The notes: generated by a model not told the origin, from the sequence alone. 64,000 nt of DNA from Chloracidobacterium sp. (GCA_015075585.1 JABTUB010000001.1:558001-622000), one strand, 5' to 3'. Positions 27,069 to 37,089 are shown, counted from the first letter of the stretch. Numbers and translations are program-made.

Positions 27069-27220
27069 CGGGTAAAAAACCTGGCTGATCATCTAAGTTT
27101 CGCAGATTCAATAGGTTGCGAGCGGCTTATGGTTCCGCTAGGCTCGAAAATCACTGCATTTGTGACAAAATTCGTCAGCTTTTATTGACAAAAAGATGTA
27201 ATCAGCTAATCTCGGCTTAA

Positions 27221-28138
27221 ATGCAAGGAACAGTAAAAAAGGACGTGATCGTCATCGGTGCCGGGCCGGCAGGGCTATGCTGCGCCGCGTGGTGCCGTGA
27301 ACTTGGTCTATCAGTTCTCGTACTCGAGGCGGCTGCCGAAAGCGGCGGCCAACTGCTGTGGATAAACGGGCCGATAGCCAACTATCCGGGAATAAAGGCT
27401 GCAAATGGCCGAGAGTTCCGCGAGTTGTTCATGCCCGAAAATATCGAGGAGCTGATTCGCTGCGAAATCCGTGTTACCTCGATCGACACTGTTTCCCGAA
27501 CCGTTGCGACGACTGACGGCACCTTTGCCGCCGAAGCGGTCGTTATCGCGACCGGTGTCAGTCGAAGGACGCTCAAGATTCCGGGCGAAAAGGAATTCTT
27601 CGGCCGCGGTGTGCTTCACTCAGGAGCCGGTTCAAAAGGCGAGATGGGCGGCAAGGACGTTGTGATCGTTGGCGGAGGCGATGCGGCATTCGAGAACGCG
27701 ATGATCTTGAGTGGTGCCGCGCGCAGTGTTGCGGTCGTGCATCGGCGAGATAGGTTCACCGCTCGGAAAGAATTTCTCGACGCGGTTCTTTCGAGACCCA
27801 ACGTGAAGCTGATACGCAATGCTGCGCTTGCCGAGATCGCGGGCGACGATGCGGTTCGTTCGGTTTCGATACGGGATGTTTTGACCGGTGAAATGACGAC
27901 GCTGCCGGCAGATGCCGTACTCATTCGCATCGGAGTAGCACCGAATACGGAATTCGTCCCCGCTGAGGTCAGTCGTGACAGCGACGGTTATCTTTTGGTC
28001 GATCATTTGTGCCGTACTAAAGTTGAAGCTGTATTTGCCGTCGGTGATATTACCGGCCGCGTCGCCCCGACGATCGTTTCTGCCGCCGGTAATGGTGCCA
28101 CTGCGGCAAAGGCAGTGCGCATGCTTGTCCGTAGTTGA
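27221..28138 (+). CDS. thioredoxin-reductase-like FAD/NAD(P) oxidoreductase lacking the redox CxxC
   Basis: 305 residues with the TrxR fold: FAD motif VIGAGPAG (11-18), SGGQL, ATG, NAD(P) motif VGGGDAA (150-156), HRRDRFTAR, and the final FAD motif FAVGDIT. In thioredoxin reductases a CATCDG motif precedes the NADP loop; here the same place reads HSGAGSKGEMGG (133-144), with Ser134 and Gly137 replacing the two cysteines. It cannot be a classical thioredoxin reductase. The HRRDxxxxR stretch suggests NADPH. A ferredoxin/flavodoxin-NADP reductase-type or other electron-transfer role is an inference. Confidence 0.87.
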   Translation: MQGTVKKDVIVIGAGPAGLCCAAWCRELGLSVLVLEAAAESGGQLLWINGPIANYPGIKAANGREFRELFMPENIEELIRCEIRVTSIDTVSRTVATTDGTFAAEAVVIATGVSRRTLKIPGEKEFFGRGVLHSGAGSKGEMGGKDVVIVGGGDAAFENAMILSGAARSVAVVHRRDRFTARKEFLDAVLSRPNVKLIRNAALAEIAGDDAVRSVSIRDVLTGEMTTLPADAVLIRIGVAPNTEFVPAEVSRDSDGYLLVDHLCRTKVEAVFAVGDITGRVAPTIVSAAGNGATAAKAVRMLVRS

Positions 28139-28408
28139 ACGGCCGGTCGAACTCACTTTTTGCGGGTTTCACAGCGTGCGCTCCAATGCCATCATCAAAC
28201 CGCGCGTCCGGTAACTTTAATATTTTGTAAACTTTGGGGTAAAAGACTTTACTTTAACGGGGAAATTTGTATCATTAAGGCAATAATCGTTTTGTACAGA
28301 TCTCGGATCGGTTAGATCGACCGGGAAAATTGATCACTCAAACTGAAGCGGAAAGTGTGCCGGTTGCGGTATCTCTGACGAAACCGACGGACATCAGGAG
28401 GAGAATTT
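28139..28408 (+). other. 270-bp leader of the Oar-like receptor gene
   Basis: AT-richer than the flanking genes. It holds a strong ribosome-binding site, AGGAGGAG at 28396-28403, six bases before the ATG. Several TTTAC/TTTTGT stretches between 28210 and 28300 could be promoter parts but I cannot single one out. No riboswitch core was recognised. Confidence 0.4.
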
Positions 28409-31400
28409 ATGAGAAGGAATGACTTGATCGGAAAGGTGCTGATCGCATCGTTCGTAATGTTGTTTGCGGCCATCTCGAGTATGGCTCAGGTTGGAAGTTC
28501 CGCTGTAAAGGGCCTTGTTACCGACCCACAAGGGAATATTGTGGCCGGTGCCACTGTCCGGTTGATCAGTGAACTCGGAACAACGCGAACTGCAGTTACC
28601 AACGACTCGGGCAGCTATAGCTTCACTACCGTAACTCCCGGCAACTATACGCTGGAAGTGGAGATGACGGGTTTCAAAAAGGCGAATGTTTCTACATTCA
28701 AAGCGCTTGTCGATAATACGGCAACGGTCAACGTAACGATACAGGTCGGCGATATTTCTGAGACGGTCAATGTCAGTGCGGCAGGGCTTGAAAGCATCGT
28801 CAATACTCAGGATGCCAGCGTAGGCAATAATTTTGTCGCGCGGCAGATCCTAAGCCTTCCGTTGGAAGGCCGTAACGTTGCAAATCTCCTGAGCCTTCAG
28901 CCGGGTGTTACGCCTGACGGTTCGGTGACCGGCGGCCGGTCTGATCAGGCCAACCTCACGCTTGACGGCATTGATGTAAACAACCAGCAGAATGCCGAGG
29001 CATTTGAGTCGGTGCTTCGAGTCAATCCCGATTCTGTCGATGAATTCCGCGTTACAACGCTCAATTCTGATGCCTCAAAGGGACGGTCATCGGGTGCCCA
29101 AATTTCGCTTATTACAAAGAGCGGAACAAATGAGTTTAGCGGCGCCCTTTATGAATATCACCGCAACACGGTTACAACCGCGAACGACTGGTTCAATAAC
29201 GCTGCCGGAATAGCACGGCCGAAACTTATCCGAAATCTGTTCGGCGGCCGCATTGGCGGGCCGATCGTCAAAGACCGATTCTTTTTCTTCTATAATTATG
29301 AAGGAATGCGCGAGGCGAAAGATGCGGCAGTTACCCGCATGGTGCCTACTGCAAGCCTGGCGGCCGGTTCGATCCGCTTTGATGATAATACCGGGCAGTC
29401 TTGGACGCTGACGACGCCTCAGATCAATTCATTCCTGCTTAACGGAGTCCCTGTTATCGATGTTAATCCGACAGTGGTCGCATTGTTCGCCTCGGCGGCT
29501 TCTCGCTATCCGGTGAATGATACGACCGTGGGCGACGGCCGAAATACAGGCGGTTTCCGATTCAACGCACCGGTTCCCGTCAAGCAGAATATGCATACGG
29601 CACGCTTTGATTGGAATGTTACGCGAGATCAAAAACATACCGTTTCGTTCCGCGGAAACTACCAGCAGGACATCACAGGTGCCGCGCCGTATCTGCCGGA
29701 CACACCGCCGACGAATTTCTGGAGCCATCCCTTTGGCTTCGCCGCAACTTATACATGGCTGGTCAATGCCAATCTTACCAATCGTTTCAGCTATGGAATG
29801 ACGCGTCTGGCTTACAGTACGCAAGGTGATTCGAACGACCCTGCGATATGGTTCCGAAGCGTATTTCAGCCGGTAGGTTTTGATCGCGCGGTTCATCGTA
29901 CAAATCCTACACACAACTTTACGGATGACATGACATGGATCAAAGGCGATCATACCTTCCAATTCGGTACGAATATTCGCCTTATCTCGAATACGCGCGT
30001 CAATTACGCGAACTCGTTCGATCAGGCGTTGACCAATTACAGCTGGTCGTCAGCCAACCTCAGCCGGAACGCCGTAAATCAATACATTACCGCACAGGCA
30101 GGATCGACACGGGCTGTGAGTTCGGGTTGGGGGGCGCCGATACAGCATGCGCTTTTTGCATTGTTCGGCCGTCTGAACGACTATGGTGCGAACTTCAACT
30201 TCAAAAAGGACGGATCGCTACTCGCGGCAAACCAGGGCATCAAGCGAATATTCAAGACCGAAGAATATGACTTTTACGTCCAAGATTCGTGGAAGCTGCG
30301 GCAAAATCTGACAGTCAACTTGGGTCTTCGTTACGGATTGTCGATGCCGGTACACGAAGCGCAAGGCTACGAGGTCGTACCGAGCATACCGCTTGGCGAA
30401 TATTTGGATCGAACCATTACCGCGATGGCGAACGGCCAGAACTACCGTGAGCCGATCTCGATCAGAATGGCAGGCAAGGCGAACGGCAAGGACTCTATCT
30501 ATCCGCTTGATACGAATAACTGGCAGCCGCGTCTCTCTGCAGCGTGGTCGCCGAATTTCGAGAAGGGGTGGCTCGCCAAACTTTTCGGCGGCAAAGATAA
30601 GTCGGTCTTCCGAGGCGGTTTTGCCATGACGAACGACTACTTCGGACAGCAGTTGGCCGTGCGTTGGGATACTAATAATGAGCTTGGTTTCTCGACCACT
30701 TCGCAGATAAATGCGAACCAATACAACATAACGACGAATCCGGGCGTGCCTTATACAGGTCCGTCAATGAATATCCGCTCGTTCCCGAATCTGATCATAC
30801 CGGCGAACCTGACGTTCCCGCTAACGGCTCCCGAATCGGATCCCGGCTACGGGCCGATCCAACGCGGCCTCGATCAGAACCTTCAATCGCCGGTCAATTA
30901 TACGTGGAGCTTCTCATACGGGCGCGAATTGCCCGCGAAGATCTGGCTCGAAGCGGGATATCAGGGCCGTCTCGCCCGTCACCTCTTAACAGGCCGTGAT
31001 GCGATGATGCTCCGCGGCGATATCAAGGATCCGGTTTCGGGGCTTACATATTTCCAGGCAGCAACGCTCCTGGATATTCAACTTCAGGCCGGGGCGTCGG
31101 CGTCAAGCGTTACTCCTATCGGGTTCTTTGAAAATATGTGGGCACCCGGTTCATTGGGGCCGATTTTCGGCTGCCCGAGCGGCATTCCTAATTGCACCAA
31201 CACGCAATCGGTTTTTTATGCTCAGCCGTGGGCGGGCGATTGGGCGTACATGGCCTCGATGTTGGATGATGAGACCGGTACACGCTACTTCTTCCAAGGG
31301 CAGTACGATTCGCTTGCCGTTTACAGCACTGTGGGCGAATCGGATTATCACGGTGCATACCTTTCGATCAGGCAGCGGCTTGGCGGTATGACGTGGGATT

Positions 31401-32110
31401 TCAACTACACGTTCTCGAAGTCGCTTGATGAATCCTCGGGCCTTCAGACGGGCGATTCGTTCGGCTCGACCTTTGTGCTTAATGCGTTCCATCTGCGCGA
31501 TCAGCGTTCCTACTCGGACTTTGACCTTCGGCATGTCATCAACTTCAACGGTGTTTGGGATGTGCCGTTGGGACGCGGCCGCAAGTTCGGCAAGAATATG
31601 AATAAGTTTCTTGACGTTCTGGTCGGGGGCTGGACGCTGAGCAACGTATTCCGTTGGGATTCAGGTTATCCTTTCGACGGATTCTATGACGGCACAGGCT
31701 GGCAGACCAACTGGAACGTGCGGAGCTATATGACGATGCTCCGTAAGGTCAAGACCGGTACGTATAAGACGGCGAACGGTGTCAACCTATTTGCCGATCC
31801 GGCTCAAGCCGTTACTGCATGGCGTACGCCGCATCCCGGCGAGACAGGCTCGCGGAACGCGATCCGTATGCCGGGAACGTGGAATATCGATCTGGGCATA
31901 GCCAAGTCATTCAATATGCCGTATCGTGAAGGCCACAAACTGACGGTCAAGGTCGAGGCGTTCAACCTGACAAATACTCCGTTCTTCAGCGATCAGTCGG
32001 TCGTATTGCTCGGCTATACGGGTTCATCGGCTCCGCCGAATTTCGGAGCGTTCACGTCAATGGCGAATCAGCCGCGCGTAATGCAGTTCGCGGTCCGATA
32101 CGACTTCTAG
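28409..32110 (+). CDS. Oar-like TonB-dependent receptor with carboxypeptidase-regulatory domain
   Basis: 1233 residues: signal peptide (1-27, ending SMAQ), a carboxypeptidase-regulatory/Ig-like domain (~30-120: VKGLVTDPQGN, SGSYSFTTVTPGNYTLEVEMTGF), a plug-like domain (~125-250, with LPLEGRNVANLLSLQPGV and SLITKSGTNEFSG-type segments) and a very large barrel ending in FAVRYDF. Such Oar-type receptors are greatly expanded in Acidobacteriota and are thought to take up large substrates such as oligosaccharides or peptides. The gene stands alone with its own leader and a very strong Shine-Dalgarno, implying high expression. No substrate-specific neighbour is visible. Confidence 0.9.
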   Translation: MRRNDLIGKVLIASFVMLFAAISSMAQVGSSAVKGLVTDPQGNIVAGATVRLISELGTTRTAVTNDSGSYSFTTVTPGNYTLEVEMTGFKKANVSTFKALVDNTATVNVTIQVGDISETVNVSAAGLESIVNTQDASVGNNFVARQILSLPLEGRNVANLLSLQPGVTPDGSVTGGRSDQANLTLDGIDVNNQQNAEAFESVLRVNPDSVDEFRVTTLNSDASKGRSSGAQISLITKSGTNEFSGALYEYHRNTVTTANDWFNNAAGIARPKLIRNLFGGRIGGPIVKDRFFFFYNYEGMREAKDAAVTRMVPTASLAAGSIRFDDNTGQSWTLTTPQINSFLLNGVPVIDVNPTVVALFASAASRYPVNDTTVGDGRNTGGFRFNAPVPVKQNMHTARFDWNVTRDQKHTVSFRGNYQQDITGAAPYLPDTPPTNFWSHPFGFAATYTWLVNANLTNRFSYGMTRLAYSTQGDSNDPAIWFRSVFQPVGFDRAVHRTNPTHNFTDDMTWIKGDHTFQFGTNIRLISNTRVNYANSFDQALTNYSWSSANLSRNAVNQYITAQAGSTRAVSSGWGAPIQHALFALFGRLNDYGANFNFKKDGSLLAANQGIKRIFKTEEYDFYVQDSWKLRQNLTVNLGLRYGLSMPVHEAQGYEVVPSIPLGEYLDRTITAMANGQNYREPISIRMAGKANGKDSIYPLDTNNWQPRLSAAWSPNFEKGWLAKLFGGKDKSVFRGGFAMTNDYFGQQLAVRWDTNNELGFSTTSQINANQYNITTNPGVPYTGPSMNIRSFPNLIIPANLTFPLTAPESDPGYGPIQRGLDQNLQSPVNYTWSFSYGRELPAKIWLEAGYQGRLARHLLTGRDAMMLRGDIKDPVSGLTYFQAATLLDIQLQAGASASSVTPIGFFENMWAPGSLGPIFGCPSGIPNCTNTQSVFYAQPWAGDWAYMASMLDDETGTRYFFQGQYDSLAVYSTVGESDYHGAYLSIRQRLGGMTWDFNYTFSKSLDESSGLQTGDSFGSTFVLNAFHLRDQRSYSDFDLRHVINFNGVWDVPLGRGRKFGKNMNKFLDVLVGGWTLSNVFRWDSGYPFDGFYDGTGWQTNWNVRSYMTMLRKVKTGTYKTANGVNLFADPAQAVTAWRTPHPGETGSRNAIRMPGTWNIDLGIAKSFNMPYREGHKLTVKVEAFNLTNTPFFSDQSVVLLGYTGSSAPPNFGAFTSMANQPRVMQFAVRYDF

Positions 32111-32132
32111 TTCGGGAAACAATAGAGTGAAA

Positions 32133-32792
32133 TTAGCGGGCAGCGAACGCATCGTTGCCCGTTATTGCTGTCAGGTGTCGGGTATCGTTCAGGGCGAGAA
32201 TGCGTATATTCGTCCTGCCGCGTATCTCAAAACGGTTAATGCCGCAATTTGAGGTGATCAGCCACGGCGTTTGTTTCGTGTCACGACGGATCGCTCCCAT
32301 CAGGTGAAGCGTTAAAAAGCAGATGGCACCCGTATGGGTAAAGATCGCGATCCGCTCACCTTGATGGTTTCGCAGTATCTCGGCGAGTTTCGCGGTCGCG
32401 CGTTTCAGCAGGTGTCGGTAGCTTTCGCCGCCGGAGATCACAAAATTCACATCTCTGTTGACGAGCGCGTAATAATCTTTTGGGTACTGCTCCTTTGATT
32501 CTTCGAATGTAAGGCCTTCGAGCACTCCTACATGGCGCTCGCGGAATGCAGGCGTTGCGTTTATCGGCAGATCTGAGAGCTTTGCCAGCGCGTCAGCGGT
32601 CTGAACGGCCCGAAGCAGGTCGCTCGAATATATCGCCGCAATGCCTTCTCGATCAAGCAGCTTTGCAGTACGTTCGGCTTGCCGCAGCCCCAGGTCAGAT
32701 AACGGCGTCGGGCCGTGGCCGCCGAAGCGCCCCTCGGCGTTGCCGGCAGATTGGCCGTGTCGTATCAGGAATAAGCGTGTCGGTGGCGGCAT
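32133..32792 (-). CDS. histidine phosphatase (phosphoglycerate-mutase-like) family protein
   Basis: 219 residues starting with the phospho-histidine motif LIRHGQSAGNAEGRFGG (residues ~8-25), then SDLLRAVQTADAL, FRERHVGVLEGLT and IAIFTHTGAICFL carrying the second catalytic His. The GxLEGLT segment resembles cobalamin/alpha-ribazole phosphatases and broad phosphatases of the PhoE/GpmB group. It lies 23 bp after prfA on the same strand. The substrate is unknown. Confidence 0.87.
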   Translation of the reverse strand: MPPPTRLFLIRHGQSAGNAEGRFGGHGPTPLSDLGLRQAERTAKLLDREGIAAIYSSDLLRAVQTADALAKLSDLPINATPAFRERHVGVLEGLTFEESKEQYPKDYYALVNRDVNFVISGGESYRHLLKRATAKLAEILRNHQGERIAIFTHTGAICFLTLHLMGAIRRDTKQTPWLITSNCGINRFEIRGRTNIRILALNDTRHLTAITGNDAFAAR

Positions 32793-32815
32793 TCGATCGA
32801 TGTTCCTTGCGCGTG

Positions 32816-33892
32816 TTAGGCTGCGACGGCCTCCGCTTTTAATTTTTCGGTCTGGTAATGCGTACGAAGCGCCTCGATGAATTCATCCAAATGGCCTTCC
32901 ATTACAAGGTCGAGTTGGTGAACCGTCATACCGATCCGGTGATCGGTCACACGATTTTCCTTGAAGTTGTATGTGCGTATCTTTTCCGAGCGGTCGCCCG
33001 ACCCGACCATTGACTTTCGCTCGGCCGAAAGGGCGTCGTGCTGCTTTTGCTCCTCGATCTCCTGTAGCCTTGCACGCAGAACACGCATGGCCTTTTCGCG
33101 GTTCTTTATCTGCGATTTCTCGTCCTGCATCGAAACGACGACGCCGGTCGGCAAATGGGTTATGCGTACCGCGGAATAAGTGGTGTTGACAGACTGGCCG
33201 CCCGGCCCCGATGAACAGAACGTATCGATACGCAGGTCGTTCTGGTTGATCTGCACATCGACCTCTTCGGCCTCGGGCAGAACTGCGACGGTGATCGCTG
33301 ATGTGTGAATGCGCCCCTGCGTCTCGGTTTGCGGAACCCGCTGAACACGATGAACACCCGACTCAAAACGCATCTTCGAATAAACACTGTCGCCCTCTAT
33401 CATTGCGACGGCTTCCTTGATGCCGCCGACGCCGGTGTCAGAGGCTTCCATGATCTCCATTTTCCAGCCTTGCCGCTCGGCATAGCGTGCATACATTCGC
33501 AGTATCTCGGCAGCAAAGAGCGTGGCTTCGTCGCCGCCCGTACCCGCACGTATCTCGAGGATCACGTTCTTTTCATCATTCGGATCCTTTGGCAGCAGAA
33601 GCACCTTCAGGGCTTCTTCGGCAGCGGGCAGGCGCTCTTCGAGGCCTGCGATCTCGAGGTTGGCCATATCGCGCATATCGTCATCGTCTGCCATTGAAAG
33701 CAGGTCGCGCGCGCCTTCGAGATCGGAGCGCATCTTCTTGACCTCACGGTATTTCTCAACGATCTCGCCGAGCGTGCGGTGCTGCTTCATCGCCTTGGTG
33801 TACGCTTTCATATCCGACATGAACTCGGGCTGCGAGATCTGCTCGGTCAGTTCTTCGTACGTTCTTTCTATCTGTTCAAGCTTTTCGAACAT
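32816..33892 (-). CDS. prfA: peptide chain release factor 1
   Basis: RF1 ends translation at UAA and UAG. The 358-residue product has the PxT codon-recognition tripeptide Pro187-Gln188-Thr189 and the catalytic GGQ (231-233) in [17 protein letters not shown], at the usual spacing. RF1 length is normally about 360. There is no programmed frameshift, which would be expected for RF2. It is 35 bp after the DUF1385 gene in a conserved rpmE-DUF1385-prfA order. Confidence 0.96.
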   Translation of the reverse strand: MFEKLEQIERTYEELTEQISQPEFMSDMKAYTKAMKQHRTLGEIVEKYREVKKMRSDLEGARDLLSMADDDDMRDMANLEIAGLEERLPAAEEALKVLLLPKDPNDEKNVILEIRAGTGGDEATLFAAEILRMYARYAERQGWKMEIMEASDTGVGGIKEAVAMIEGDSVYSKMRFESGVHRVQRVPQTETQGRIHTSAITVAVLPEAEEVDVQINQNDLRIDTFCSSGPGGQSVNTTYSAVRITHLPTGVVVSMQDEKSQIKNREKAMRVLRARLQEIEEQKQHDALSAERKSMVGSGDRSEKIRTYNFKENRVTDHRIGMTVHQLDLVMEGHLDEFIEALRTHYQTEKLKAEAVAA

Positions 33893-33927
33893 AATTTATG
33901 TGCCGCCGCCGGCGATCTCCGCAGGCC

Positions 33928-35013
33928 TTATGCTGCCTCAGGCTCTAACTTCAATGATTCGTCGAGCGCGCGGATAGCGACCTCAAGCTGTTCGGTATCG
34001 GGCTCTTGCGTAGTGATGCTCTGCAGCCAAATGCCGGGCCGCGTCATGAATTTGAAGAACGAGCCTGATTCCTTCTTTGCCGCGTAGCGGATCACCTCGT
34101 AAGAAAGGCCAGCGACGAGCGGCATCAACGCGATCCTGACGACAAGGTTGAGCCACATCGCATCGAACTTGATAACCGAAAAGAGCACGATCGCGACAAG
34201 CATCACGACCATCAGGAATGACGTGCCGCAACGCGGGTGACGGCGTTCCTGCACGGCGGCGTTATTCGGCGTCAGATCAAGCCCTTTTTCCCACGTAAAG
34301 ACCGTCTTATGCTCGGCACCGTGATATTCGAATACACGCCTGATGTCTCTAAGCCGCGACATCGAAAAGATCATCACGATAAAGAAGAACATTCTCACAA
34401 GGCCGTCCACGAGGTTGAACGCAAGCCATGAATGCGGCTTGATCTCCCATATATACGACTTGACGGTCGCCCACCACGCTGCGTTTTCGACGAGTACGGG
34501 CGGATCGGCCCAACCGAGGGCAATAAATGCGACGTTCGTAAGGAGAAGAGGCGCCGCTATAAAAAGCAGAATGTTGAAAAGCAGGGCAAACACGATCGAG
34601 AAGACGGCACTAACCGATTGCCCGGCCGAGCGTTTCTTCGCCTCTGCCGGCATTGTTACTTTGACCGGTGCTTTTGTGAACTGCGCGTCGCCGGTGCCCT
34701 CGACAAATACGGGTTCTGCGGCCGAGGCGGTTTCGGCGGCCTTTTCGGTCTGAGTTTCGTGATCTTCTTCCCAGATTCGTGCCGAAAAATTGAGTGCTTT
34801 TACACCGAGCGCAAGCGACTGGACCAGCGTTGCTCCGCCGCGAAGTACCGGCCATGCGAGCCACTTATATGAATCGCTCCACTTCGGCAGGCGTTCGGCC
34901 GTCGAGACGATCGAGCCGTCGGCACGCCGGCACGCTATCGCGTAGGCGGAGGGCGTACGCATCATCACGCCTTCCATAACGGCTTGGCCGCCGACGATCA
35001 GGTCGCGTTCCAT
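33928..35013 (-). CDS. DUF1385 membrane protein (YqhQ-like)
   Basis: With the start at ATG 35013 the product is 361 residues beginning MERDLIVGGQAVMEGVMMR, which is the typical N-terminus of the family; a longer in-frame start at 35160 adds only non-conserved residues. Four or five membrane helices follow, with YHGAEHKTVFTWE (the conserved His/Glu cluster) and RRHPRCGTSF. The His, Cys and Glu content suggests metal binding. Function is not established. The gene order rpmE-DUF1385-prfA is found in many phyla and suggests a translation- or envelope-linked role. Confidence 0.87.
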   Translation of the reverse strand: MERDLIVGGQAVMEGVMMRTPSAYAIACRRADGSIVSTAERLPKWSDSYKWLAWPVLRGGATLVQSLALGVKALNFSARIWEEDHETQTEKAAETASAAEPVFVEGTGDAQFTKAPVKVTMPAEAKKRSAGQSVSAVFSIVFALLFNILLFIAAPLLLTNVAFIALGWADPPVLVENAAWWATVKSYIWEIKPHSWLAFNLVDGLVRMFFFIVMIFSMSRLRDIRRVFEYHGAEHKTVFTWEKGLDLTPNNAAVQERRHPRCGTSFLMVVMLVAIVLFSVIKFDAMWLNLVVRIALMPLVAGLSYEVIRYAAKKESGSFFKFMTRPGIWLQSITTQEPDTEQLEVAIRALDESLKLEPEAA

Positions 35014-35296
35014 AGCAAACACTGTGTGCAAAAATCTCAGTATTCGGGCCTTATTTCTCATACATTCAATTGACGCTTGCCGCATCGTTCTTGTTGCCAT
35101 TCTTTTGCCTTGAAAGGCTGCAAGCAAGGCGGTCGTGCGTCTCTCGGATAATAAAAACACTTAACGCCGAGTTCTTTTCACCTTTCGTGAGTGCGGATGC
35201 ACCTCTATCGAACGGCGCCAAGAGTCTCGGCGTCATCAACTTGTTAAGCTAATAAAGTCTTTCTATCGTTCCCACGCTTGACGGCGTTCTCAGCAT
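35014..35296. other. 283-bp intergenic stretch, nothing recognised
   Basis: Between rpmE and the DUF1385 gene. I looked for tRNA cloverleafs, leader structures and small ORFs on both strands and found none that I can support. It interrupts an otherwise compact conserved cluster and probably holds the DUF1385-prfA promoter on the minus strand. Confidence 0.3.
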
Positions 35297-35512
35297 TTAT
35301 GCCGTTGCTTTGCCGCGTTGATAGCGCTTGTTAAAGCGATCGACGCGTCCGGCAGTGTCAACAAGCTTCTGCTTTCCGGTAAAGAAAGGGTGGCATGCCG
35401 AGCAAATTTCAATGTGAAGGTCTTCGCCCAGTGTTGAGCGTGTTTTGAACGTGCTGCCGCACGCACAGACCACCGATATCTCGTTGTAATTCGGATGAAT
35501 ATCCTGTTTCAT
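35297..35512 (-). CDS. rpmE: 50S ribosomal protein L31, zinc-binding type
   Basis: 71 residues from ATG 35512 (MKQDIHPNY, the canonical L31 start); an upstream in-frame ATG adds 16 unrelated residues. Cys residues in CACG and CSACHPFF give the CxC/CxxC zinc site of the C+ form, and HPFFTGKQK...[10 protein letters not shown] is diagnostic. GGAGGAAG lies upstream as the ribosome-binding site. Zinc-containing L31 may be swapped for a zinc-free paralogue under zinc limitation; none is seen here. Confidence 0.95.
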   Translation of the reverse strand: MKQDIHPNYNEISVVCACGSTFKTRSTLGEDLHIEICSACHPFFTGKQKLVDTAGRVDRFNKRYQRGKATA

Positions 35513-35597
35513 TTCGCTTTCTTCCTCCGCCGTAAATGAGCGGTACGTCAACAGACGCAAACCTTAAGGATAGTGTTGTTGCCGTGCAAGGTCAAGT

Positions 35598-36809
35598 TCA
35601 TTTTACGGCCGCGTCGGGAGCCGGCCCTTCGGCGGTGTCGAGCAGGCTGAGCAAACGCTGATGCTTGATCCCGAAGGCCGCCATCAATTCGCGTATCTCA
35701 CGATCGAGTTCCTGCTTGCGCGGCGTATCTTTGTGGTGAGTGCCGATGAGCATATTGTTCTTCGGCGTGTGTTCGACGGGGACGAACTCAAGCATTTTTA
35801 CGGCGTAGCCCTCGCGTTCGAGCAGCATCGCACGGATGCCGTCGGTCAGTGTCTCGGCGGTGCGCTCGAGGAGAACGCCGTATTTGAGCACATCGCGGAG
35901 CATCAGCGGCGGCTCGATCTGCGGCCTGAGTTCCTGATGGCAGCAAGGCGCGGCAATGATGAGTTCGGCCCTCGCTCTGATGCCTTTATAAAGAGCGTCG
36001 TCGGTCGCGGTATTGCAGGCGTGGAGCACGATGAGTATGTCGGCCGCGTCCAGCTCGATCGAATCGATCGCACCGTCAAGGAATTTCAGGCCGTCAAAGC
36101 CGCTTGCGTCCGCAATACCGCTGCATATCTCGGCGAGGTTCGCTCTCGCCTCAACGCCGGTAACGGCGGCTTTCACGCCCGCATTTGTCAGATATTCGTA
36201 AAGTGCGAATGTCAGATAGCCCTTGCCTGAGCCCATATCGACGATATGAAGAGCCTCGGCGCCTTTCAGTGAAGACGTCTCTATCGCCGCCGCTACGATC
36301 TCAACGAACTTATTTATCTGCCGCCATTTGTTCTGCTGCTTGTCGCGTACCGCACCTTCGGCGGTCGTGATGCCGAGAGCGTTCAGATAGAACGAATTGC
36401 TGTCGATCAGCTGACGCTTTGTGCGGTCGTGCGGTGTTTTTGCAGCGTTCTTGAATGTCGGCCGCCCTTTATTTAGCCGCGAACGGCCTTTCTTGCCGAT
36501 GTCGAGCTGAAGGTCTTGTTCGGTCGTAAAAAGGTGTCCGCTAAAGAAATCGCCGCTCAGCGCATCGCCGATGATGTTCAGACCTTCATCCAGCGAATAG
36601 TTCTTTGCCGTATCTCGAGTGTCCTGCTTGTACAGAAAGAAAAGCCGCTCGCCGCGTTTTGTCTCGATCCTGCGGATATTGACCTTTTGGAGGCTGCGGT
36701 CGGCGCCCTTGTAATTGCCCAACGTCGCCTTGACGAAGGTGTTCTGCCTCAGGCTTTCGGCAAACGCATCAATAAAGGCCTCGACATTCTCGGACATACC
36801 GCTTCGCAT
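35598..36809 (-). CDS. SAM-dependent methyltransferase-domain protein (Methyltransf_32-like)
   Basis: 403 residues. The N-terminal ~150 are basic and may bind nucleic acid (GKKGRSRLNKGRPTFK). The methyltransferase domain starts at ~185 with IVDMGSGKGYLTFALYEYL (SAM motif I), VEARANL, and IVLHACNTATDDALY, then IAAPCCHQEL, a Cys-Cys-His-Gln signature of this family. The family includes eukaryotic METTL25/RRNAD1-like proteins that methylate RNA or protein; the target here is unknown. Start is either Met1 (36809) or Met5 (36797). It borders the accessory region that begins at 36.84 kb. Confidence 0.82.
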   Translation of the reverse strand: MRSGMSENVEAFIDAFAESLRQNTFVKATLGNYKGADRSLQKVNIRRIETKRGERLFFLYKQDTRDTAKNYSLDEGLNIIGDALSGDFFSGHLFTTEQDLQLDIGKKGRSRLNKGRPTFKNAAKTPHDRTKRQLIDSNSFYLNALGITTAEGAVRDKQQNKWRQINKFVEIVAAAIETSSLKGAEALHIVDMGSGKGYLTFALYEYLTNAGVKAAVTGVEARANLAEICSGIADASGFDGLKFLDGAIDSIELDAADILIVLHACNTATDDALYKGIRARAELIIAAPCCHQELRPQIEPPLMLRDVLKYGVLLERTAETLTDGIRAMLLEREGYAVKMLEFVPVEHTPKNNMLIGTHHKDTPRKQELDREIRELMAAFGIKHQRLLSLLDTAEGPAPDAAVK

Positions 36810-36841
36810 GAGAGATCGAAATAGTTCTTACGAGGAATTAT

Positions 36842-37089
36842 ATGGATAAGTTTTCAGGAAGCATAACAACCAAGGACGCCGCTTTCCGATGCTCCCTCAC
36901 CTCACCCGCCTGCACCCCGCAGTATTTCGCCTTTCAGTTGAAATACGGCGATTCCGAGATATCATTCTTCCGGCATACCTCAGCCTCCTTCCGCCCGGTC
37001 TCGACCGCCTTCAATATCCTCAAGAGATATGGAAAAGCCCAAAACCGCTTTTCCGCCTCTCTCACAACCTCGGCGACTGCAAGATAAAT
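36842..37089 (-). pseudogene. decayed IS3-family transposase orfA remnant
   Basis: Read on the minus strand from 37089, residues ~24-65 (about 36895-37020) match the IS3 OrfA helix-turn-helix: RILKAVETGRKEAEVCRK, then ISESPYFN-stop-KAKYCG, where intact elements have NWKAKYGG. The stop at 36934-36936 (TGA) replaces the conserved Trp. No start codon or orfB remains. The plus-strand ORF over the same bases (36842-37087) has no family resemblance. This marks the left edge of an accessory segment. Confidence 0.7.

Noticed and set aside
27035..27100. Possible cyclic-di-GMP riboswitch fragment (GCCACGGG...CCTGGCTG)
   Set aside because: The other required aptamer parts are missing, and the same bases form a good sigma-54 promoter on the opposite strand.
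32136..32162. Hairpin after the Oar-like gene as a terminator
   Set aside because: The stem is short, lacks a T-run, and overlaps the coding end of the convergent phosphatase gene.
36842..37087. 81-residue plus-strand ORF
   Set aside because: The minus strand of the same bases reads as an IS3 OrfA remnant, which explains the open frame better.
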